From contig NZ_JBDXXH010000001.1 in the NCBI RefSeq assembly GCF_040373385.1, forward strand, positions 487,483 through 551,482: a DNA stretch of 64,000 nt, written 5' to 3'. A program made the translations under genes and the position numbers. The DNA is from Nitratidesulfovibrio sp. (GTDB taxonomy: Bacteria > Desulfobacterota > Desulfovibrionia > Desulfovibrionales > Desulfovibrionaceae). Below, piece after piece: positions 9,670 through 17,151 of this stretch. The notes under the pieces were generated by a model, which saw nothing but the letters and a program-made list of their open reading frames with translations, was not told the DNA's origin and did no database searches. Numbering within the stretch: position 1 is the stretch's first letter; each line of letters opens with the position of its first letter.

Positions 9670-9681
9670 TAATAATTATTA
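9670..9681. promoter_or_regulatory. PerR/Fur-type operator upstream of katA
   Basis: The perfect palindrome TAATAATTATTA, inside a strikingly AT-rich island in GC-rich DNA, lies 67 bp upstream of the catalase start. It resembles the ATAAT-N-ATTAT core of PerR and Fur boxes. The adjacent perR gene makes PerR the likely binder. Confidence 0.75.
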
Positions 9682-9714
9682 TCCACAAAGAACAAAAACT
9701 GTCAATGCAAATGA

Positions 9715-9738
9715 ACAGGCCCGGCGGACCGGGCCTGT
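9715..9738 (-). terminator. Hairpin between perR and katA
   Basis: Ten-base perfect arms (ACAGGCCCGG / CCGGGCCTGT) with a four-base loop. It follows the perR stop on the minus strand and would separate perR transcription from the katA promoter. The T tract is interrupted. Confidence 0.6.
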
Positions 9739-9795
9739 GGTTTGCAGAAAAGTCATGAAAACCGGGGTGTAATGACCTGCTTCGGCAGGGGGCGG

Positions 9796-10293
9796 CTAGC
9801 CGGGGAGTTGCCCTGTGGCGTGGTCGGCGTCGCTCTGCGCCACGGTATTGGGCTTTGGGGCCGTAGCGCGGCAGGCAGGGCACAGGCCGAACATGTCGAA
9901 CCTGTGGCTGGCCACGGCAAAGCCTGTTTCGGCGGCCATGCGCGCCACCAGTTCGTCCAGGCCCTGCAACGAATAGTCGGCAATGGCCCCGCAGCGGGTG
10001 CAGATGAGGTGGGGGTGCGGTTCCGGGTGTTTGCCGTCATAGCGGCTGCCCAGTTCGCCAAAGCCCAGTTCCAGCACCTCGCCGTCTTCCTTCAGCATGG
10101 CGATGGTCTTGTACACCGTGGCCAGGCTGGTGGTGGGAAAGTCCGGCAGGATGGCCTGGTGCAGTTGCTCCACCGTGGGGTGGCCGTCGTGTTCCACCAG
10201 GGTGCGGATGATGGCCACCCGCTGGGGGGTGAGCCGGTGTCCTTTGTCACGCAGGCTGTCCAGCAGGGTGGCGAGGCGGGTGCGGGTATCCAT
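9796..10293 (-). CDS. perR: Fur-family peroxide regulator PerR
   Basis: A 165-residue metal-dependent repressor. The N-terminal winged helix carries the Fur-type recognition segment (TTSLATVYKTIAML, residues 54-67). The C-terminal dimer domain has two CxxC pairs, Cys98/Cys101 and Cys138/Cys141, that form the structural zinc site of PerR/Fur proteins, plus the His-rich stretch HPEPHPH at residues 89-95. It sits immediately upstream of katA on the same strand with a palindromic box between them, which favours PerR over Fur or Zur. The C-terminal tail of about 20 residues after the second CxxC is polar and low in complexity. Confidence 0.88.
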   Translation of the reverse strand: MDTRTRLATLLDSLRDKGHRLTPQRVAIIRTLVEHDGHPTVEQLHQAILPDFPTTSLATVYKTIAMLKEDGEVLELGFGELGSRYDGKHPEPHPHLICTRCGAIADYSLQGLDELVARMAAETGFAVASHRFDMFGLCPACRATAPKPNTVAQSDADHATGQLPG

Positions 10294-10493
10294 GGAGTGC
10301 CGGTGCGTTCCGGAGCCGGGGCGGTTGTGGTGGGGGAAGAATGGTGCCAGGCGTGGCCGACCCCGTCAATCGGGGCCGGTTGCGGGCTGTCAAGACGAAT
10401 GGGGGTGAATGTCGGCCCACTGGCGGGCCAAAGGCGCGCCAGCCGCAAGAACGGTTGTTTGCGGATAAAAGATATTCCGGGGCGGAAGGACTG

Positions 10494-11510
10494 TCAACGC
10501 GGGGCCTTGCTGGTGTCGTCCCCCGGCACTTCGCTCTTGCTGGGGGTGCCCGGCACCCAACCCAGGGGCGGGGCGGCCTGTGCCTCGGCGCCTGCGCCGC
10601 GCGTCTTCAGCACCGAGATCAGCATGGACCCGGCGATGATGGCAAACGTCACCAGCAGGGCCACGCTGGTGGATATGACCTTGGCGTCGAAGGCGGCGTT
10701 GACGATCATCTTGCCGCCAATGAATACCAGCACCAGCGACAGGCCGTACTTGAGGTAGCGGAAGCGGTGGATGACCCCCGCCAGCGCAAAGTACAGCGCC
10801 CGCAGGCCCAGGATGGCGAACACGTTGGAGGTGTACACGATGAACGGGTCGGTGGACACGGCGAAGATGGCGGGGATGGAGTCCAGCGCAAAGACCAGGT
10901 CGGAGAATTCAATGATCACCAGCACCACCAGCAACGGGGTGGCGTGCAGCAGGCCGTTCTTGCGCACCACGAAGTGCCCGCCCTCGTAGCCTTCCGTCAG
11001 CCGGAAGTGGCGGCGGAACAGCCGCACCACCCGGTTGCCCGAAAGGTCTGGTTCGCTGTCGGCGGCCAGCAGCATCTTGATGCCGGTGATGACCAGAAAC
11101 CCGCCGAACACGTAGATGACCCAGTGGAAGGCGTTCAGGATGGCCGCCCCGGCCAGGATCAGCCCGGCGCGCATGGCCAGCGCGCCCAGGATGCCCCAGA
11201 ACAGCACCCGGTACTGCAACGCGGCAGGCACCGCGAAATGGGTGAACACCAGCACGAACACGAAAATGTTGTCCACGCTGAGGCTTTTTTCGATGAGGTA
11301 GCCGGTGATGTATTCCAGCCCCTTCTGCTCGCCCATGAACACGAATACGCCGCCGCCGAAGGCCAGTGCCAGCGCGAAGTAGGCAAGGCTCATCCACAAC
11401 GCGCCGGACAGGGACATCTCCTTGTCCTTGCGGTGCAGCACGCCAAGGTCGAAGGCAAGCAGGACGAGCACGAAGAGGTTGAAGCCGCCCCAAAGCATGT
11501 AGCCGGACAT
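10494..11510 (-). CDS. TerC-family integral membrane protein
   Basis: A 338-residue polytopic membrane protein with at least eight hydrophobic segments. It shows the TerC/Alx hallmarks: an acidic pair in a helix (SLSVDNIFVFVL near residue 75) and a second intramembrane motif (EFSDLVFALDSIPAIFA near residue 200). Family members are linked to metal ion (manganese) efflux or metalation of exported proteins and to tellurite resistance; the exact role here is inferred. The start at 11510 is preferred over the ATG at 11528 because GGGAGA lies at a good distance. The upstream leader of about 150 nt was examined for a yybP-ykoY-like manganese riboswitch, but I could not recognise one. Confidence 0.88.
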   Translation of the reverse strand: MSGYMLWGGFNLFVLVLLAFDLGVLHRKDKEMSLSGALWMSLAYFALALAFGGGVFVFMGEQKGLEYITGYLIEKSLSVDNIFVFVLVFTHFAVPAALQYRVLFWGILGALAMRAGLILAGAAILNAFHWVIYVFGGFLVITGIKMLLAADSEPDLSGNRVVRLFRRHFRLTEGYEGGHFVVRKNGLLHATPLLVVLVIIEFSDLVFALDSIPAIFAVSTDPFIVYTSNVFAILGLRALYFALAGVIHRFRYLKYGLSLVLVFIGGKMIVNAAFDAKVISTSVALLVTFAIIAGSMLISVLKTRGAGAEAQAAPPLGWVPGTPSKSEVPGDDTSKAPR

Positions 11511-11784
11511 GAACGTTCTCCCTGTCATGTGAAGTGGTCCTGAACCGCACGGGGTCGCCGGGATCGCATGGCGGTGAAGCGGTGCGAAACCGCGCACCGG
11601 GCCGCACGGTGGCCGTTGCTGCCGGGCGGGTACGCTTTTCGATGTTTGCAATCTAGCAGGATGGTGGCACGGAAGCAACGCGGCACCCGGAGGGGGGCGT
11701 CGGCAGCCTTGCCGCATGGAGTGCCCGCCATTGCATGGGGAAAGGCGTTCGGCAACGAATTGACGTGTGGCCGTCACGCCGTTG

Positions 11785-11798
11785 CGCAATGTTTTGCA
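11785..11798. promoter_or_regulatory. Possible activator site of the TGCAA-N4-TTGCA type
   Basis: The plus strand reads CGCAATGTTTTGCA, whose reverse complement TGCAAAACATTGCG differs at two positions from the two sites at 47082 and 49393 that sit upstream of sigma-54 promoters. Weak -24/-12 candidates lie on both sides (11674-11689 minus, toward terC; 11863-11878 plus, toward the small exported peptide). Confidence 0.4.
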
Positions 11799-11825
11799 CC
11801 GTGCGGAAAAGAAACGCATTTTGGC

Positions 11826-11854
11826 TTGCGTGACGGACCATCCCGGACTATAGC
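11826..11854 (+). promoter_or_regulatory. Sigma-70-like promoter for the small exported peptide
   Basis: TTGCGT and TATAGC are separated by 17 bp, about 90 bp upstream of the ATG at 11942. Confidence 0.5.
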
Positions 11855-11941
11855 GCATGCAACGGGGACCGCATTGCGCAGTCAGGCGCCCAGTGCGCCG
11901 CACCTCGCCACCTTCAACCGTCGCAGAAGGATGTCCGTTCG

Positions 11942-12067
11942 ATGAGGTACTTGTTGCTGGCCATCATCATTCTCACTTCGGCCCTGTTCACGTTCGTCCA
12001 TGCGCAGAACGAGGTGGCGCGCGGTGCCGCGGCATCCGCCCCCCTTGAAGCAACGCAGGACCGCTGA
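11942..12067 (+). CDS. Small membrane or exported peptide (41 aa)
   Basis: A short reading frame starting with ATG at 11942 behind an AGAAGGA ribosome site. Residues about 2-20 are strongly hydrophobic (RYLLLAIIILTSALFTFV), ending in HAQ, so it looks like either a signal peptide with a 20-residue mature part or a single-span membrane peptide. It has its own upstream promoter-like signal and is followed within 30 bp by a strong intrinsic terminator, so the unit appears to be monocistronic. I do not recognise a family. A candidate sigma-54 activator site lies about 150 bp upstream. Confidence 0.55.
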   Translation: MRYLLLAIIILTSALFTFVHAQNEVARGAAASAPLEATQDR

Positions 12068-12095
12068 GCCGATCCGGCGTTTCACGCCGGGCGAG

Positions 12096-12136
12096 CGCGC
12101 CGACCAGCCTCTGGGCTGGTCGGCGCGTTTCGTTTT
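12096..12136 (+). terminator. Strong intrinsic terminator after the small peptide gene
   Basis: A 14-bp near-perfect GC-rich stem (CGCGCCGACCAGCC / GGCTGGTCGGCGCG) is followed by TTTCGTTTT. A smaller hairpin (CCGGCG / CGCCGG) precedes it at 12074-12090. Confidence 0.9.
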
Positions 12137-12325
12137 CTGGGAGGGTGCGCGCCGGTTCCTGAACGTGCAGGAGACGGCAAGGGGCGGTGGCCGCACTCCG
12201 CCACGCCGCGCCGGGCGGTACATGACGGGCGGCGTGCTGCCCGCGCCGAACGCAAGATAATTCATGATGTTGTCCAGTGCGGGTGCCGCGTGGTGCGATG
12301 CGCGCGAAAGGTGACGCACCGGGGC

Positions 12326-12353
12326 TTGCATTGGCCGTGCAATGATGTATAGT
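12326..12353 (+). promoter_or_regulatory. Sigma-70-like promoter of a short transcript
   Basis: TTGCAT and TATAGT are separated by 16 bp. Transcription would begin near 12360 and end at the terminator at 12560-12600, giving an RNA of roughly 240 nt. The spacing region (GTGCAATG) resembles that of the creA promoter at 15063-15090. Confidence 0.6.
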
Positions 12354-12429
12354 GAGGCCGGTGCGTCCGAAACCGATCTTTCGTGAAGTACGCCGGATTT
12401 GTCCGTAAAAGAACTGCGAGGAATCTCCC

Positions 12430-12531
12430 ATGCGTTTCATTTCCCTTTCCGCACGCACTACCGCATTTACCGGTTCCGACCGGTTCTTTGCCCGTGGTGA
12501 ACGCGTCACCGGAACGGGAGGGGGCGCATAG
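12430..12531 (+). CDS. Possible 33-aa peptide, or part of a small RNA
   Basis: A short reading frame with ATG at 12430 behind GAGGA, encoding a basic, Ser/Thr/Gly-rich peptide beginning MRFISLSARTTAF. It sits alone between a good promoter (12326-12353) and an intrinsic terminator (12560-12600). The peptide has no recognisable domain and no clear membrane segment. The unit could equally be a non-coding small RNA of about 240 nt; codon use gives no decisive signal at this length. Confidence 0.3.
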   Translation: MRFISLSARTTAFTGSDRFFARGERVTGTGGGA

Positions 12532-12559
12532 CGGCATTCCGCACGCACACGCAACACGC

Positions 12560-12600
12560 GGCCCCGTCCACCACTCTGGTAGGCGGGGCCTTTTCTTTTC
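12560..12600 (+). terminator. Intrinsic terminator of the short transcript
   Basis: Hairpin arms GGCCCCG / CGGGGCC, with further pairing inside, are followed by TTTTCTTTTC. Confidence 0.85.
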
Positions 12601-12781
12601 ATCCTGCGTTCCTTGCGTCACCTGCGTACCCAATTTTACCCGGTTTTTCCCAACAGTACTCAACAGTACCCAACTGGCCCGGCTGATCGCCGGGCCCAAT
12701 GTGCCCCCAGGGGCATCCGGCGCAAGGCCGCCCCCCGCGCACTGTGCGGGCCGGGCCGCGCCGCGCCGAAGGAGGATCGAC

Positions 12782-13141
12782 ATGCGTGAAGAAACCATTG
12801 CCGTGGTACGGCGCAGACTGAAGCAGGAAATCCGAGACCTGCGCGAGGCCCTGGACCGCTGGCGCGGCGTGCAGGGCGTGGAGGACGCGGGCGACCCCGA
12901 ACGGCTGCCCGACGTGGACGGCATGACCTATCGTTCGTGGAAGCAACGTACCGAGGCCCGCTTGCAGGTGCTGCGTGCCACGCTGGAACGGCTGGACGAC
13001 GAGGATTTCGGCTACTGCGACGATTGCGGCAACGAGATTCCCGCCGCGCGGCTGCTGGCCGTGCCCACCACCACCCGCTGCGTGCACTGCATGTCCGAGC
13101 GCGAAGAGCGCGGGGTGCAGGCCCGGCCCATGGTGTTCTGA
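12782..13141 (+). CDS. TraR/DksA-family zinc-finger protein
   Basis: A 119-residue protein with an N-terminal coiled-coil-like helical hairpin (rich in Arg, Glu and Leu, residues about 1-75) and a C-terminal four-cysteine zinc finger, CDDCGNEIP followed by CVHC near residues 79-104. DksA-type proteins bind RNA polymerase through the secondary channel and modulate initiation with ppGpp. The key DxxDxA tip motif of DksA is not evident, so it may be a DksA-like relative rather than DksA itself. The start is fixed by AAGGAGG five bases upstream. It has its own terminator at 13146. Confidence 0.88.
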   Translation: MREETIAVVRRRLKQEIRDLREALDRWRGVQGVEDAGDPERLPDVDGMTYRSWKQRTEARLQVLRATLERLDDEDFGYCDDCGNEIPAARLLAVPTTTRCVHCMSEREERGVQARPMVF

Positions 13142-13145
13142 CAAG

Positions 13146-13171
13146 GGGGCTCCGCATTGCGGAGCCCTTTT
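13146..13171 (+). terminator. Intrinsic terminator after the DksA-like gene
   Basis: Arms GGGCTCCGC / GCGGAGCCC with a three-base loop, followed by TTTT, five bases past the stop. Confidence 0.92.
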
Positions 13172-13324
13172 GCGTGCCGGTAACGCGGTCTCGCCAGCCG
13201 TCCCATCCCCGTCCTTTTCCCCCTCCGTACCGTTGCCTCGCCGCCCCGACCGCTGGTACAGCGAAAACACGCAATCCCCGCGCTTCTTCCTTTTTCCCGT
13301 TGCCCGTTCACCGCAGGAGGCCCC

Positions 13325-14926
13325 ATGCTCGACGCGATCATGTTCTTGTCCGGCACCATGGTCATGGTGCTCGAAATGGTGGGGGCGCGCCTGCTGGCCC
13401 CGCATCTGGGCACCTCGGTCATCGTCTGGACCAGCCTGATTGGCGTGGTGCTGGCCAGCCTGAGCGCGGGCTACTGGCTGGGGGGCCGTCTGGCCGACCG
13501 CACCTTGTCGCGGCGCACCCTGTCACGCATCCTGGCCGGGGCCGCGCTGTCCGTGCTGGCCGTGGCCCTGTCGCATGGCCGGGTGGTGGGCTGGGTGGCC
13601 GGGGGGCTTGATTCGCTGTACCTCGCCGCCGTGGTGGCCGCCGTGCTGCTGTTCGCGGTGCCGGGCGTGCTGTGCGGCATGGTATCGCCCTACGTGGTGC
13701 GCCTGGCCCTGTCGGACATGGACACCTCCGGCGCGGTGGTGGGGCGGCTGTACGCCGTGTCCACGGCTGGCAGCATTCTGGGCACCTTTCTGGGCGGCAT
13801 GGTGCTGGTTTCGTGGTTCGGCAGCACGCTGATCCTGCACGGGGTGGCGGCCTGCCTGCTGGGGGCCTCGCTGCTGGCGCACCCCCGCGCGCCGCTGGCC
13901 CGGCTGGCCCTGCTGGCCGGGGTGGGCGCGCTGGCCTGGGCCTCGCACGCTTACGCCGCCTTTGCGGAACGCTATTACGGGGTGCGGGTGACCGAAACGC
14001 CGTACAACCACATCCGGGTCTACGACGCCACTCTGGCCGGGCGCCCCCTGCGCCTGCTGGCCACCGATCCGGGCCGCTACCAGTCCGCCGCCTACCCGGA
14101 CGACATGGCCGAACTGGCCCTGCCGTACACCCGCTTCTACGCGCTGGGCCCGGCGCTGGTGCCCGGCGCACGCCGGGTGCTGATGCTAGGCGGCGGCGGG
14201 TATTCCGTGCCCAAGTGGCTGCTTTCCGGGCGGGCCGGGCTAAACGCGGATGCGCTGCGGGTGGACGTGGTGGAACTGGACCCCGACATGACCGGGGTTG
14301 CCCGCCGTCACTTCGGCCTGGCGGACGACGCGCGGTTGCGCATCTTTCACGAGGACGCGCGGGCCTTCCTGAACCGGCGGGCGCAGGCACGGGCCGGGCA
14401 GGGAGACGGGGGTGCCGGTGCCGTCGCCGCCAGCGATGTCGGCGCCACCGTGGGAGGGGGCGAGGCGGACCGCTATGACCTGATCTTCACCGACATATTC
14501 AACTCGTACTATTCCGTGCCCTTCCACGTGGGCACGGTGGAGGCGGCCCGGCGCATGCGCGCGCTGCTGGCCGACGACGGGGCCGTGGTCATGAACATCA
14601 TCTCCGCCGCCGGGGGCGAGGACGGGCGACTGTTCCGGGCCATCCGCGCGGCCTTTGCCGCCTCGTTCGCGGACGTGCGGGTGTATGCCGTGGCCACCGC
14701 AGATTCCGTGGACTACGTGCAGAACCTGATGCTGGTGGCCCGGCCCGTGACGGGGCTGCCGGAAACGCCCGCCGCCGCCCTGTCGCCGGACCTGCGCGAG
14801 ATGCTTACCCGTCGGCTGGAATTGCCCACGGCAGGAGCGGGCGTGGCGCGCGACGACGTGCCCCCGCTGACCGACGAATACGCCCCGGTGGAGCGGTATG
14901 CGCTGGGGTTGGTGCGCTGGCGGTAG
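13325..14926 (+). CDS. Membrane-anchored spermidine synthase-like protein
   Basis: A 533-residue protein. The N-terminal part (residues about 1-205) has six to seven hydrophobic helices arranged as in the fused MFS/spermidine synthase family. The C-terminal part (about 215-500) is an S-adenosylmethionine-type Rossmann fold related to spermidine synthases, with the nucleotide motif VLMLGGGGYSVPK, the acidic VVELDPDM strand and FTDIFNSYYS in place of the usual aminopropyl-acceptor motif. A low-complexity Ala/Gly insertion interrupts the fold near residues 355-380. Real aminopropyltransferase activity is uncertain because the polyamine-site motif is altered. AGGAGG precedes the ATG. It appears monocistronic. 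Confidence 0.82.
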   Translation: MLDAIMFLSGTMVMVLEMVGARLLAPHLGTSVIVWTSLIGVVLASLSAGYWLGGRLADRTLSRRTLSRILAGAALSVLAVALSHGRVVGWVAGGLDSLYLAAVVAAVLLFAVPGVLCGMVSPYVVRLALSDMDTSGAVVGRLYAVSTAGSILGTFLGGMVLVSWFGSTLILHGVAACLLGASLLAHPRAPLARLALLAGVGALAWASHAYAAFAERYYGVRVTETPYNHIRVYDATLAGRPLRLLATDPGRYQSAAYPDDMAELALPYTRFYALGPALVPGARRVLMLGGGGYSVPKWLLSGRAGLNADALRVDVVELDPDMTGVARRHFGLADDARLRIFHEDARAFLNRRAQARAGQGDGGAGAVAASDVGATVGGGEADRYDLIFTDIFNSYYSVPFHVGTVEAARRMRALLADDGAVVMNIISAAGGEDGRLFRAIRAAFAASFADVRVYAVATADSVDYVQNLMLVARPVTGLPETPAAALSPDLREMLTRRLELPTAGAGVARDDVPPLTDEYAPVERYALGLVRWR

Positions 14927-15062
14927 GGGCTGTCTCTAACTTGTCCTTTCGCCCGTTGGCGGGCCGCCCCGAAGGGTGCCAACCGTGCCCGTTACGCGAG
15001 TTTGCGGGCCGGGCCGGAACGGCGCTGAGGGTTCGGGGTGCTTCCCCATCGCCATTCCGGCC

Positions 15063-15090
15063 TTGCATCGCCCGCGCAATGCGTTATCCT
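15063..15090 (+). promoter_or_regulatory. Sigma-70-like promoter of creA
   Basis: TTGCAT and TATCCT are separated by 16 bp, 50 bp upstream of the creA start. Confidence 0.55.
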
Positions 15091-15139
15091 GAAAGCTGGT
15101 TGCGTTCAGCCGACGTCACGAAGCCCAAGGAGCCTCACC

Positions 15140-15679
15140 ATGCATCTGCGTACCCGCACCGCCCGCCCCCGCGCCGTGGCCCTTGCCGCCACCCGCGAAG
15201 ATACCTTTTCCGCTGTCCTGCTGGCCTCCGCCGTGCTGCTTCTGCTGCTGGGCATGCTGGCCCTGGCCGCTCCCGCGCGCGCCGACGACAGCGAGGTGGG
15301 TTGCGTGACCACCGAATGGAAGCTGCTGGGCGCCAACCATCAGGTGTGCGTCTTCGCCTTCCAGGATCCGCGCATTCCCGGGGTGTCCTGCTTCATCAGC
15401 CAGGCCAAGACCGGCGGCATCAGCGGCAGCCTGGGACTGGCGGAAGATCCCTCCAACTTCTCCGTCTCGTGCAGCCAGACCGGCCCCATCACCATTCCGG
15501 ACAAGCTGCCCGCCAAGGAAAACGTGTTCAAGGAATCGACCTCGGTGTTCTTCAAGGCCACCCGGGTGACCCGGCTGTGGGACAAGCAGCGCAACACGCT
15601 AGTGTACCTTGCGGTAAGCCGCCGGGTCATCGAGGGCTCGCCCTACAATTCCGTGTCCACGGTGCCGGTGCGCCAGTAG
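15140..15679 (+). CDS. creA: CreA family exported protein
   Basis: A 179-residue protein with a long signal sequence (basic residues 1-20, hydrophobic core about 27-45, cleavage near APARADDSE). The mature part follows the CreA pattern: cytosine-free beta-rich segments with conserved cysteines (VGCVTTEW, HQVCVFAF, VSCFISQAKTGG, SVSCSQTGPI) likely to pair in the periplasm, and a C-terminal VYLAVSRRVIEGSP. The function of CreA is not known. The start is chosen for the AAGGAG site at 15127-15132. It is flanked by its own promoter and terminator. Confidence 0.88.
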   Translation: MHLRTRTARPRAVALAATREDTFSAVLLASAVLLLLLGMLALAAPARADDSEVGCVTTEWKLLGANHQVCVFAFQDPRIPGVSCFISQAKTGGISGSLGLAEDPSNFSVSCSQTGPITIPDKLPAKENVFKESTSVFFKATRVTRLWDKQRNTLVYLAVSRRVIEGSPYNSVSTVPVRQ

Positions 15680-15742
15680 ACGGGCCGTGGACGGTTTCAG
15701 GCCGTCTTTCGGTTTTCCCGTCTTTCCGCCTGACGTAACAGC

Positions 15743-15772
15743 AAGGCCCGTCGCAATCGCGGCGGGCCTTTG
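15743..15772 (+). terminator. Intrinsic terminator after creA
   Basis: Arms AAGGCCCGTCGC / GCGGCGGGCCTT with a four-base loop, then TTTG. Confidence 0.88.
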
Positions 15773-15813
15773 TGCTACCAATGTCTGCCTGTCCCCGCGC
15801 AAGAATCAGGGGT

Positions 15814-15843
15814 TTGCCCACATCGCGGCGGGTGCGCTATGCT
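15814..15843 (+). promoter_or_regulatory. Sigma-70-like promoter of the DUF4412-like gene
   Basis: TTGCCC and TATGCT are separated by 18 bp, about 60 bp upstream of the ATG at 15904. Confidence 0.45.
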
Positions 15844-15903
15844 GCGGGGCGGGGATGGTCGAAGCACGCCCGATGCCGCGCGCACGGGCACGGAGGTCGC
15901 CGG

Positions 15904-16662
15904 ATGCAGGATACGTACGGAATGCGGGCCGCGCACAGGATGGTTCTTGCCGTGGCATGCCTTGCCGTGACGGTGCTTTGGTGGGCCGTGGCGGCGCGGG
16001 CGGGCAGCGTCAGTGACTACGCCGGGGACATGGTGTCGCTGGACGCAGCGGGCAAGGTGGAGAACACCAGCCGCCTGTTCTTCTCCGACGGCAAGGTGCG
16101 CGTGGAGGTGCCCGCGCAGGAGGGCATGGGGCCCATGGTGCTCATCCTGCGGCCCGACCGCAAGGTGCAGTGGATGATCGACGAGTCGGCCAGGACTTGG
16201 TTCGAGCAGCCGCTGGACGAGAAGGCCATCGCCGACATGAGCCGGGGCGGTGGACCTGTCATGCCCATGGGCGAACATGCCGTGAAGGAAGAGCCGCTGG
16301 GCATGGAAAAGGTGAACGGCTACGCCACGCAGAAGAAGCGGGTCACCGTCACCTCCAGGATCATGGGGCAGGCCCAGACCACGGTATCCACGGTGTGGAC
16401 GGCCGACGAGTTCGACGTGCCCCTGCGGGAGCGCGATGAAACCGGTGAAACCGAGGAGTTCCGCAACATCAGGGTGGGGGCGCAGCCCGCCGCACTGTTC
16501 GAGGTGCCCACGGGGTACACCCGCAGCAAGGGCATGCCCGGCATGCCCGATATGACGGGAATGCCGGATATGAAGGATATGCCGGATATGCCAAGCATGA
16601 AGGACATGAAGGCGCTGGAAGGCATGGGCCTGCCGCCCGGCCTGAAACTGCCGGGGCAGTAG
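15904..16662 (+). CDS. Exported DUF4412-like protein with Met-rich C-terminal repeats
   Basis: A 252-residue protein with a signal peptide (hydrophobic residues about 14-31, cleavage near AARAGS). The mature domain resembles DUF4412 (LolA/LolB-like beta fold): SDYAGDMVSLDAAGKVENTS, MVLILRPDRKVQWMIDE and a final VPTGYTR. The C-terminal 45 residues hold repeats of the type GMPDM/DMPDM/SMKDM, giving about a dozen methionines. Met-rich repeats of this kind in exported proteins can bind copper(I) or silver, but that is inference. GGAGG lies upstream of the chosen ATG. A bidirectional terminator follows. Confidence 0.75.
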   Translation: MQDTYGMRAAHRMVLAVACLAVTVLWWAVAARAGSVSDYAGDMVSLDAAGKVENTSRLFFSDGKVRVEVPAQEGMGPMVLILRPDRKVQWMIDESARTWFEQPLDEKAIADMSRGGGPVMPMGEHAVKEEPLGMEKVNGYATQKKRVTVTSRIMGQAQTTVSTVWTADEFDVPLRERDETGETEEFRNIRVGAQPAALFEVPTGYTRSKGMPGMPDMTGMPDMKDMPDMPSMKDMKALEGMGLPPGLKLPGQ

Positions 16663-16687
16663 CCGCAAGCGGCGGAAGCAAGGCAAG

Positions 16688-16722
16688 AAAAGGGCCGGGC
16701 ATGGAAATGCCCGGCCCTTTTG
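16688..16722 (+). terminator. Bidirectional intrinsic terminator
   Basis: A 15-bp stem (AAAAGGGCCGGGCAT / ATGCCCGGCCCTTTT) with A-rich left and T-rich right flanks. It can serve the plus-strand DUF4412-like gene and the convergent minus-strand gene ending at 16797. Confidence 0.92.
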
Positions 16723-16796
16723 GCGTTTGCGGTTGGCCGTGGTTGCAGGCCCCCGGCGGTGCGTTACGCGGAAACGCCCCGTCGGGATGGCGTGCC

Positions 16797-17096
16797 CTAG
16801 CGGGCTTCCATCACCAGGATGCGCGTGCGCCCGGTGTCGGACTCGCGCACGGTGAGTTCCACGGTGCGGGCGTTGTTCTTCACGGCGTCCACCATCAGTG
16901 TGGCCGTCTCCTTGGTGTCGCAGTCGAACACGTCGACGATCTCGCCGCGCATGGGCACGGCATCCACATCGACTTCCACGAGATGGCCCGATTCGGTGTC
17001 AAAGCCGTCCCACGCCATGGCGGCGCAGGGCAGGGTCAGGGACAGCAGCGCGGCCAAGGCGAACGGGCGGACGAGCGGGCGGATGGTGTGCTTCAT
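16797..17096 (-). CDS. Small exported protein, DUF5334-like
   Basis: A 99-residue protein with a clear signal peptide (residues about 1-28, cleavage after CAAMA). The 70-residue mature part begins WDGFDTESGHLVEV and is acidic and beta-rich with VRESDTGRTRILVMEAR at the end, a pattern seen in DUF5334 proteins. Only one Cys remains in the mature part. The assignment to that family is from memory of the pattern and tentative; no function is known. Confidence 0.7.
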   Translation of the reverse strand: MKHTIRPLVRPFALAALLSLTLPCAAMAWDGFDTESGHLVEVDVDAVPMRGEIVDVFDCDTKETATLMVDAVKNNARTVELTVRESDTGRTRILVMEAR

Positions 17097-17151
17097 CCGG
17101 CCCGTTTAGCAGAGCCGGAACGGTGCGGCAAGTGCGTATTCTACCGGGTGG

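Noticed and set aside
11511-11700. Possible yybP-ykoY manganese riboswitch ahead of the TerC gene
   Set aside because: The conserved internal-loop sequences of that motif could not be found in the leader.
12383-12781. N-terminal extension of the DksA-like protein
   Set aside because: The extended frame would cross a terminator, and AAGGAGG fixes the start at 12782.
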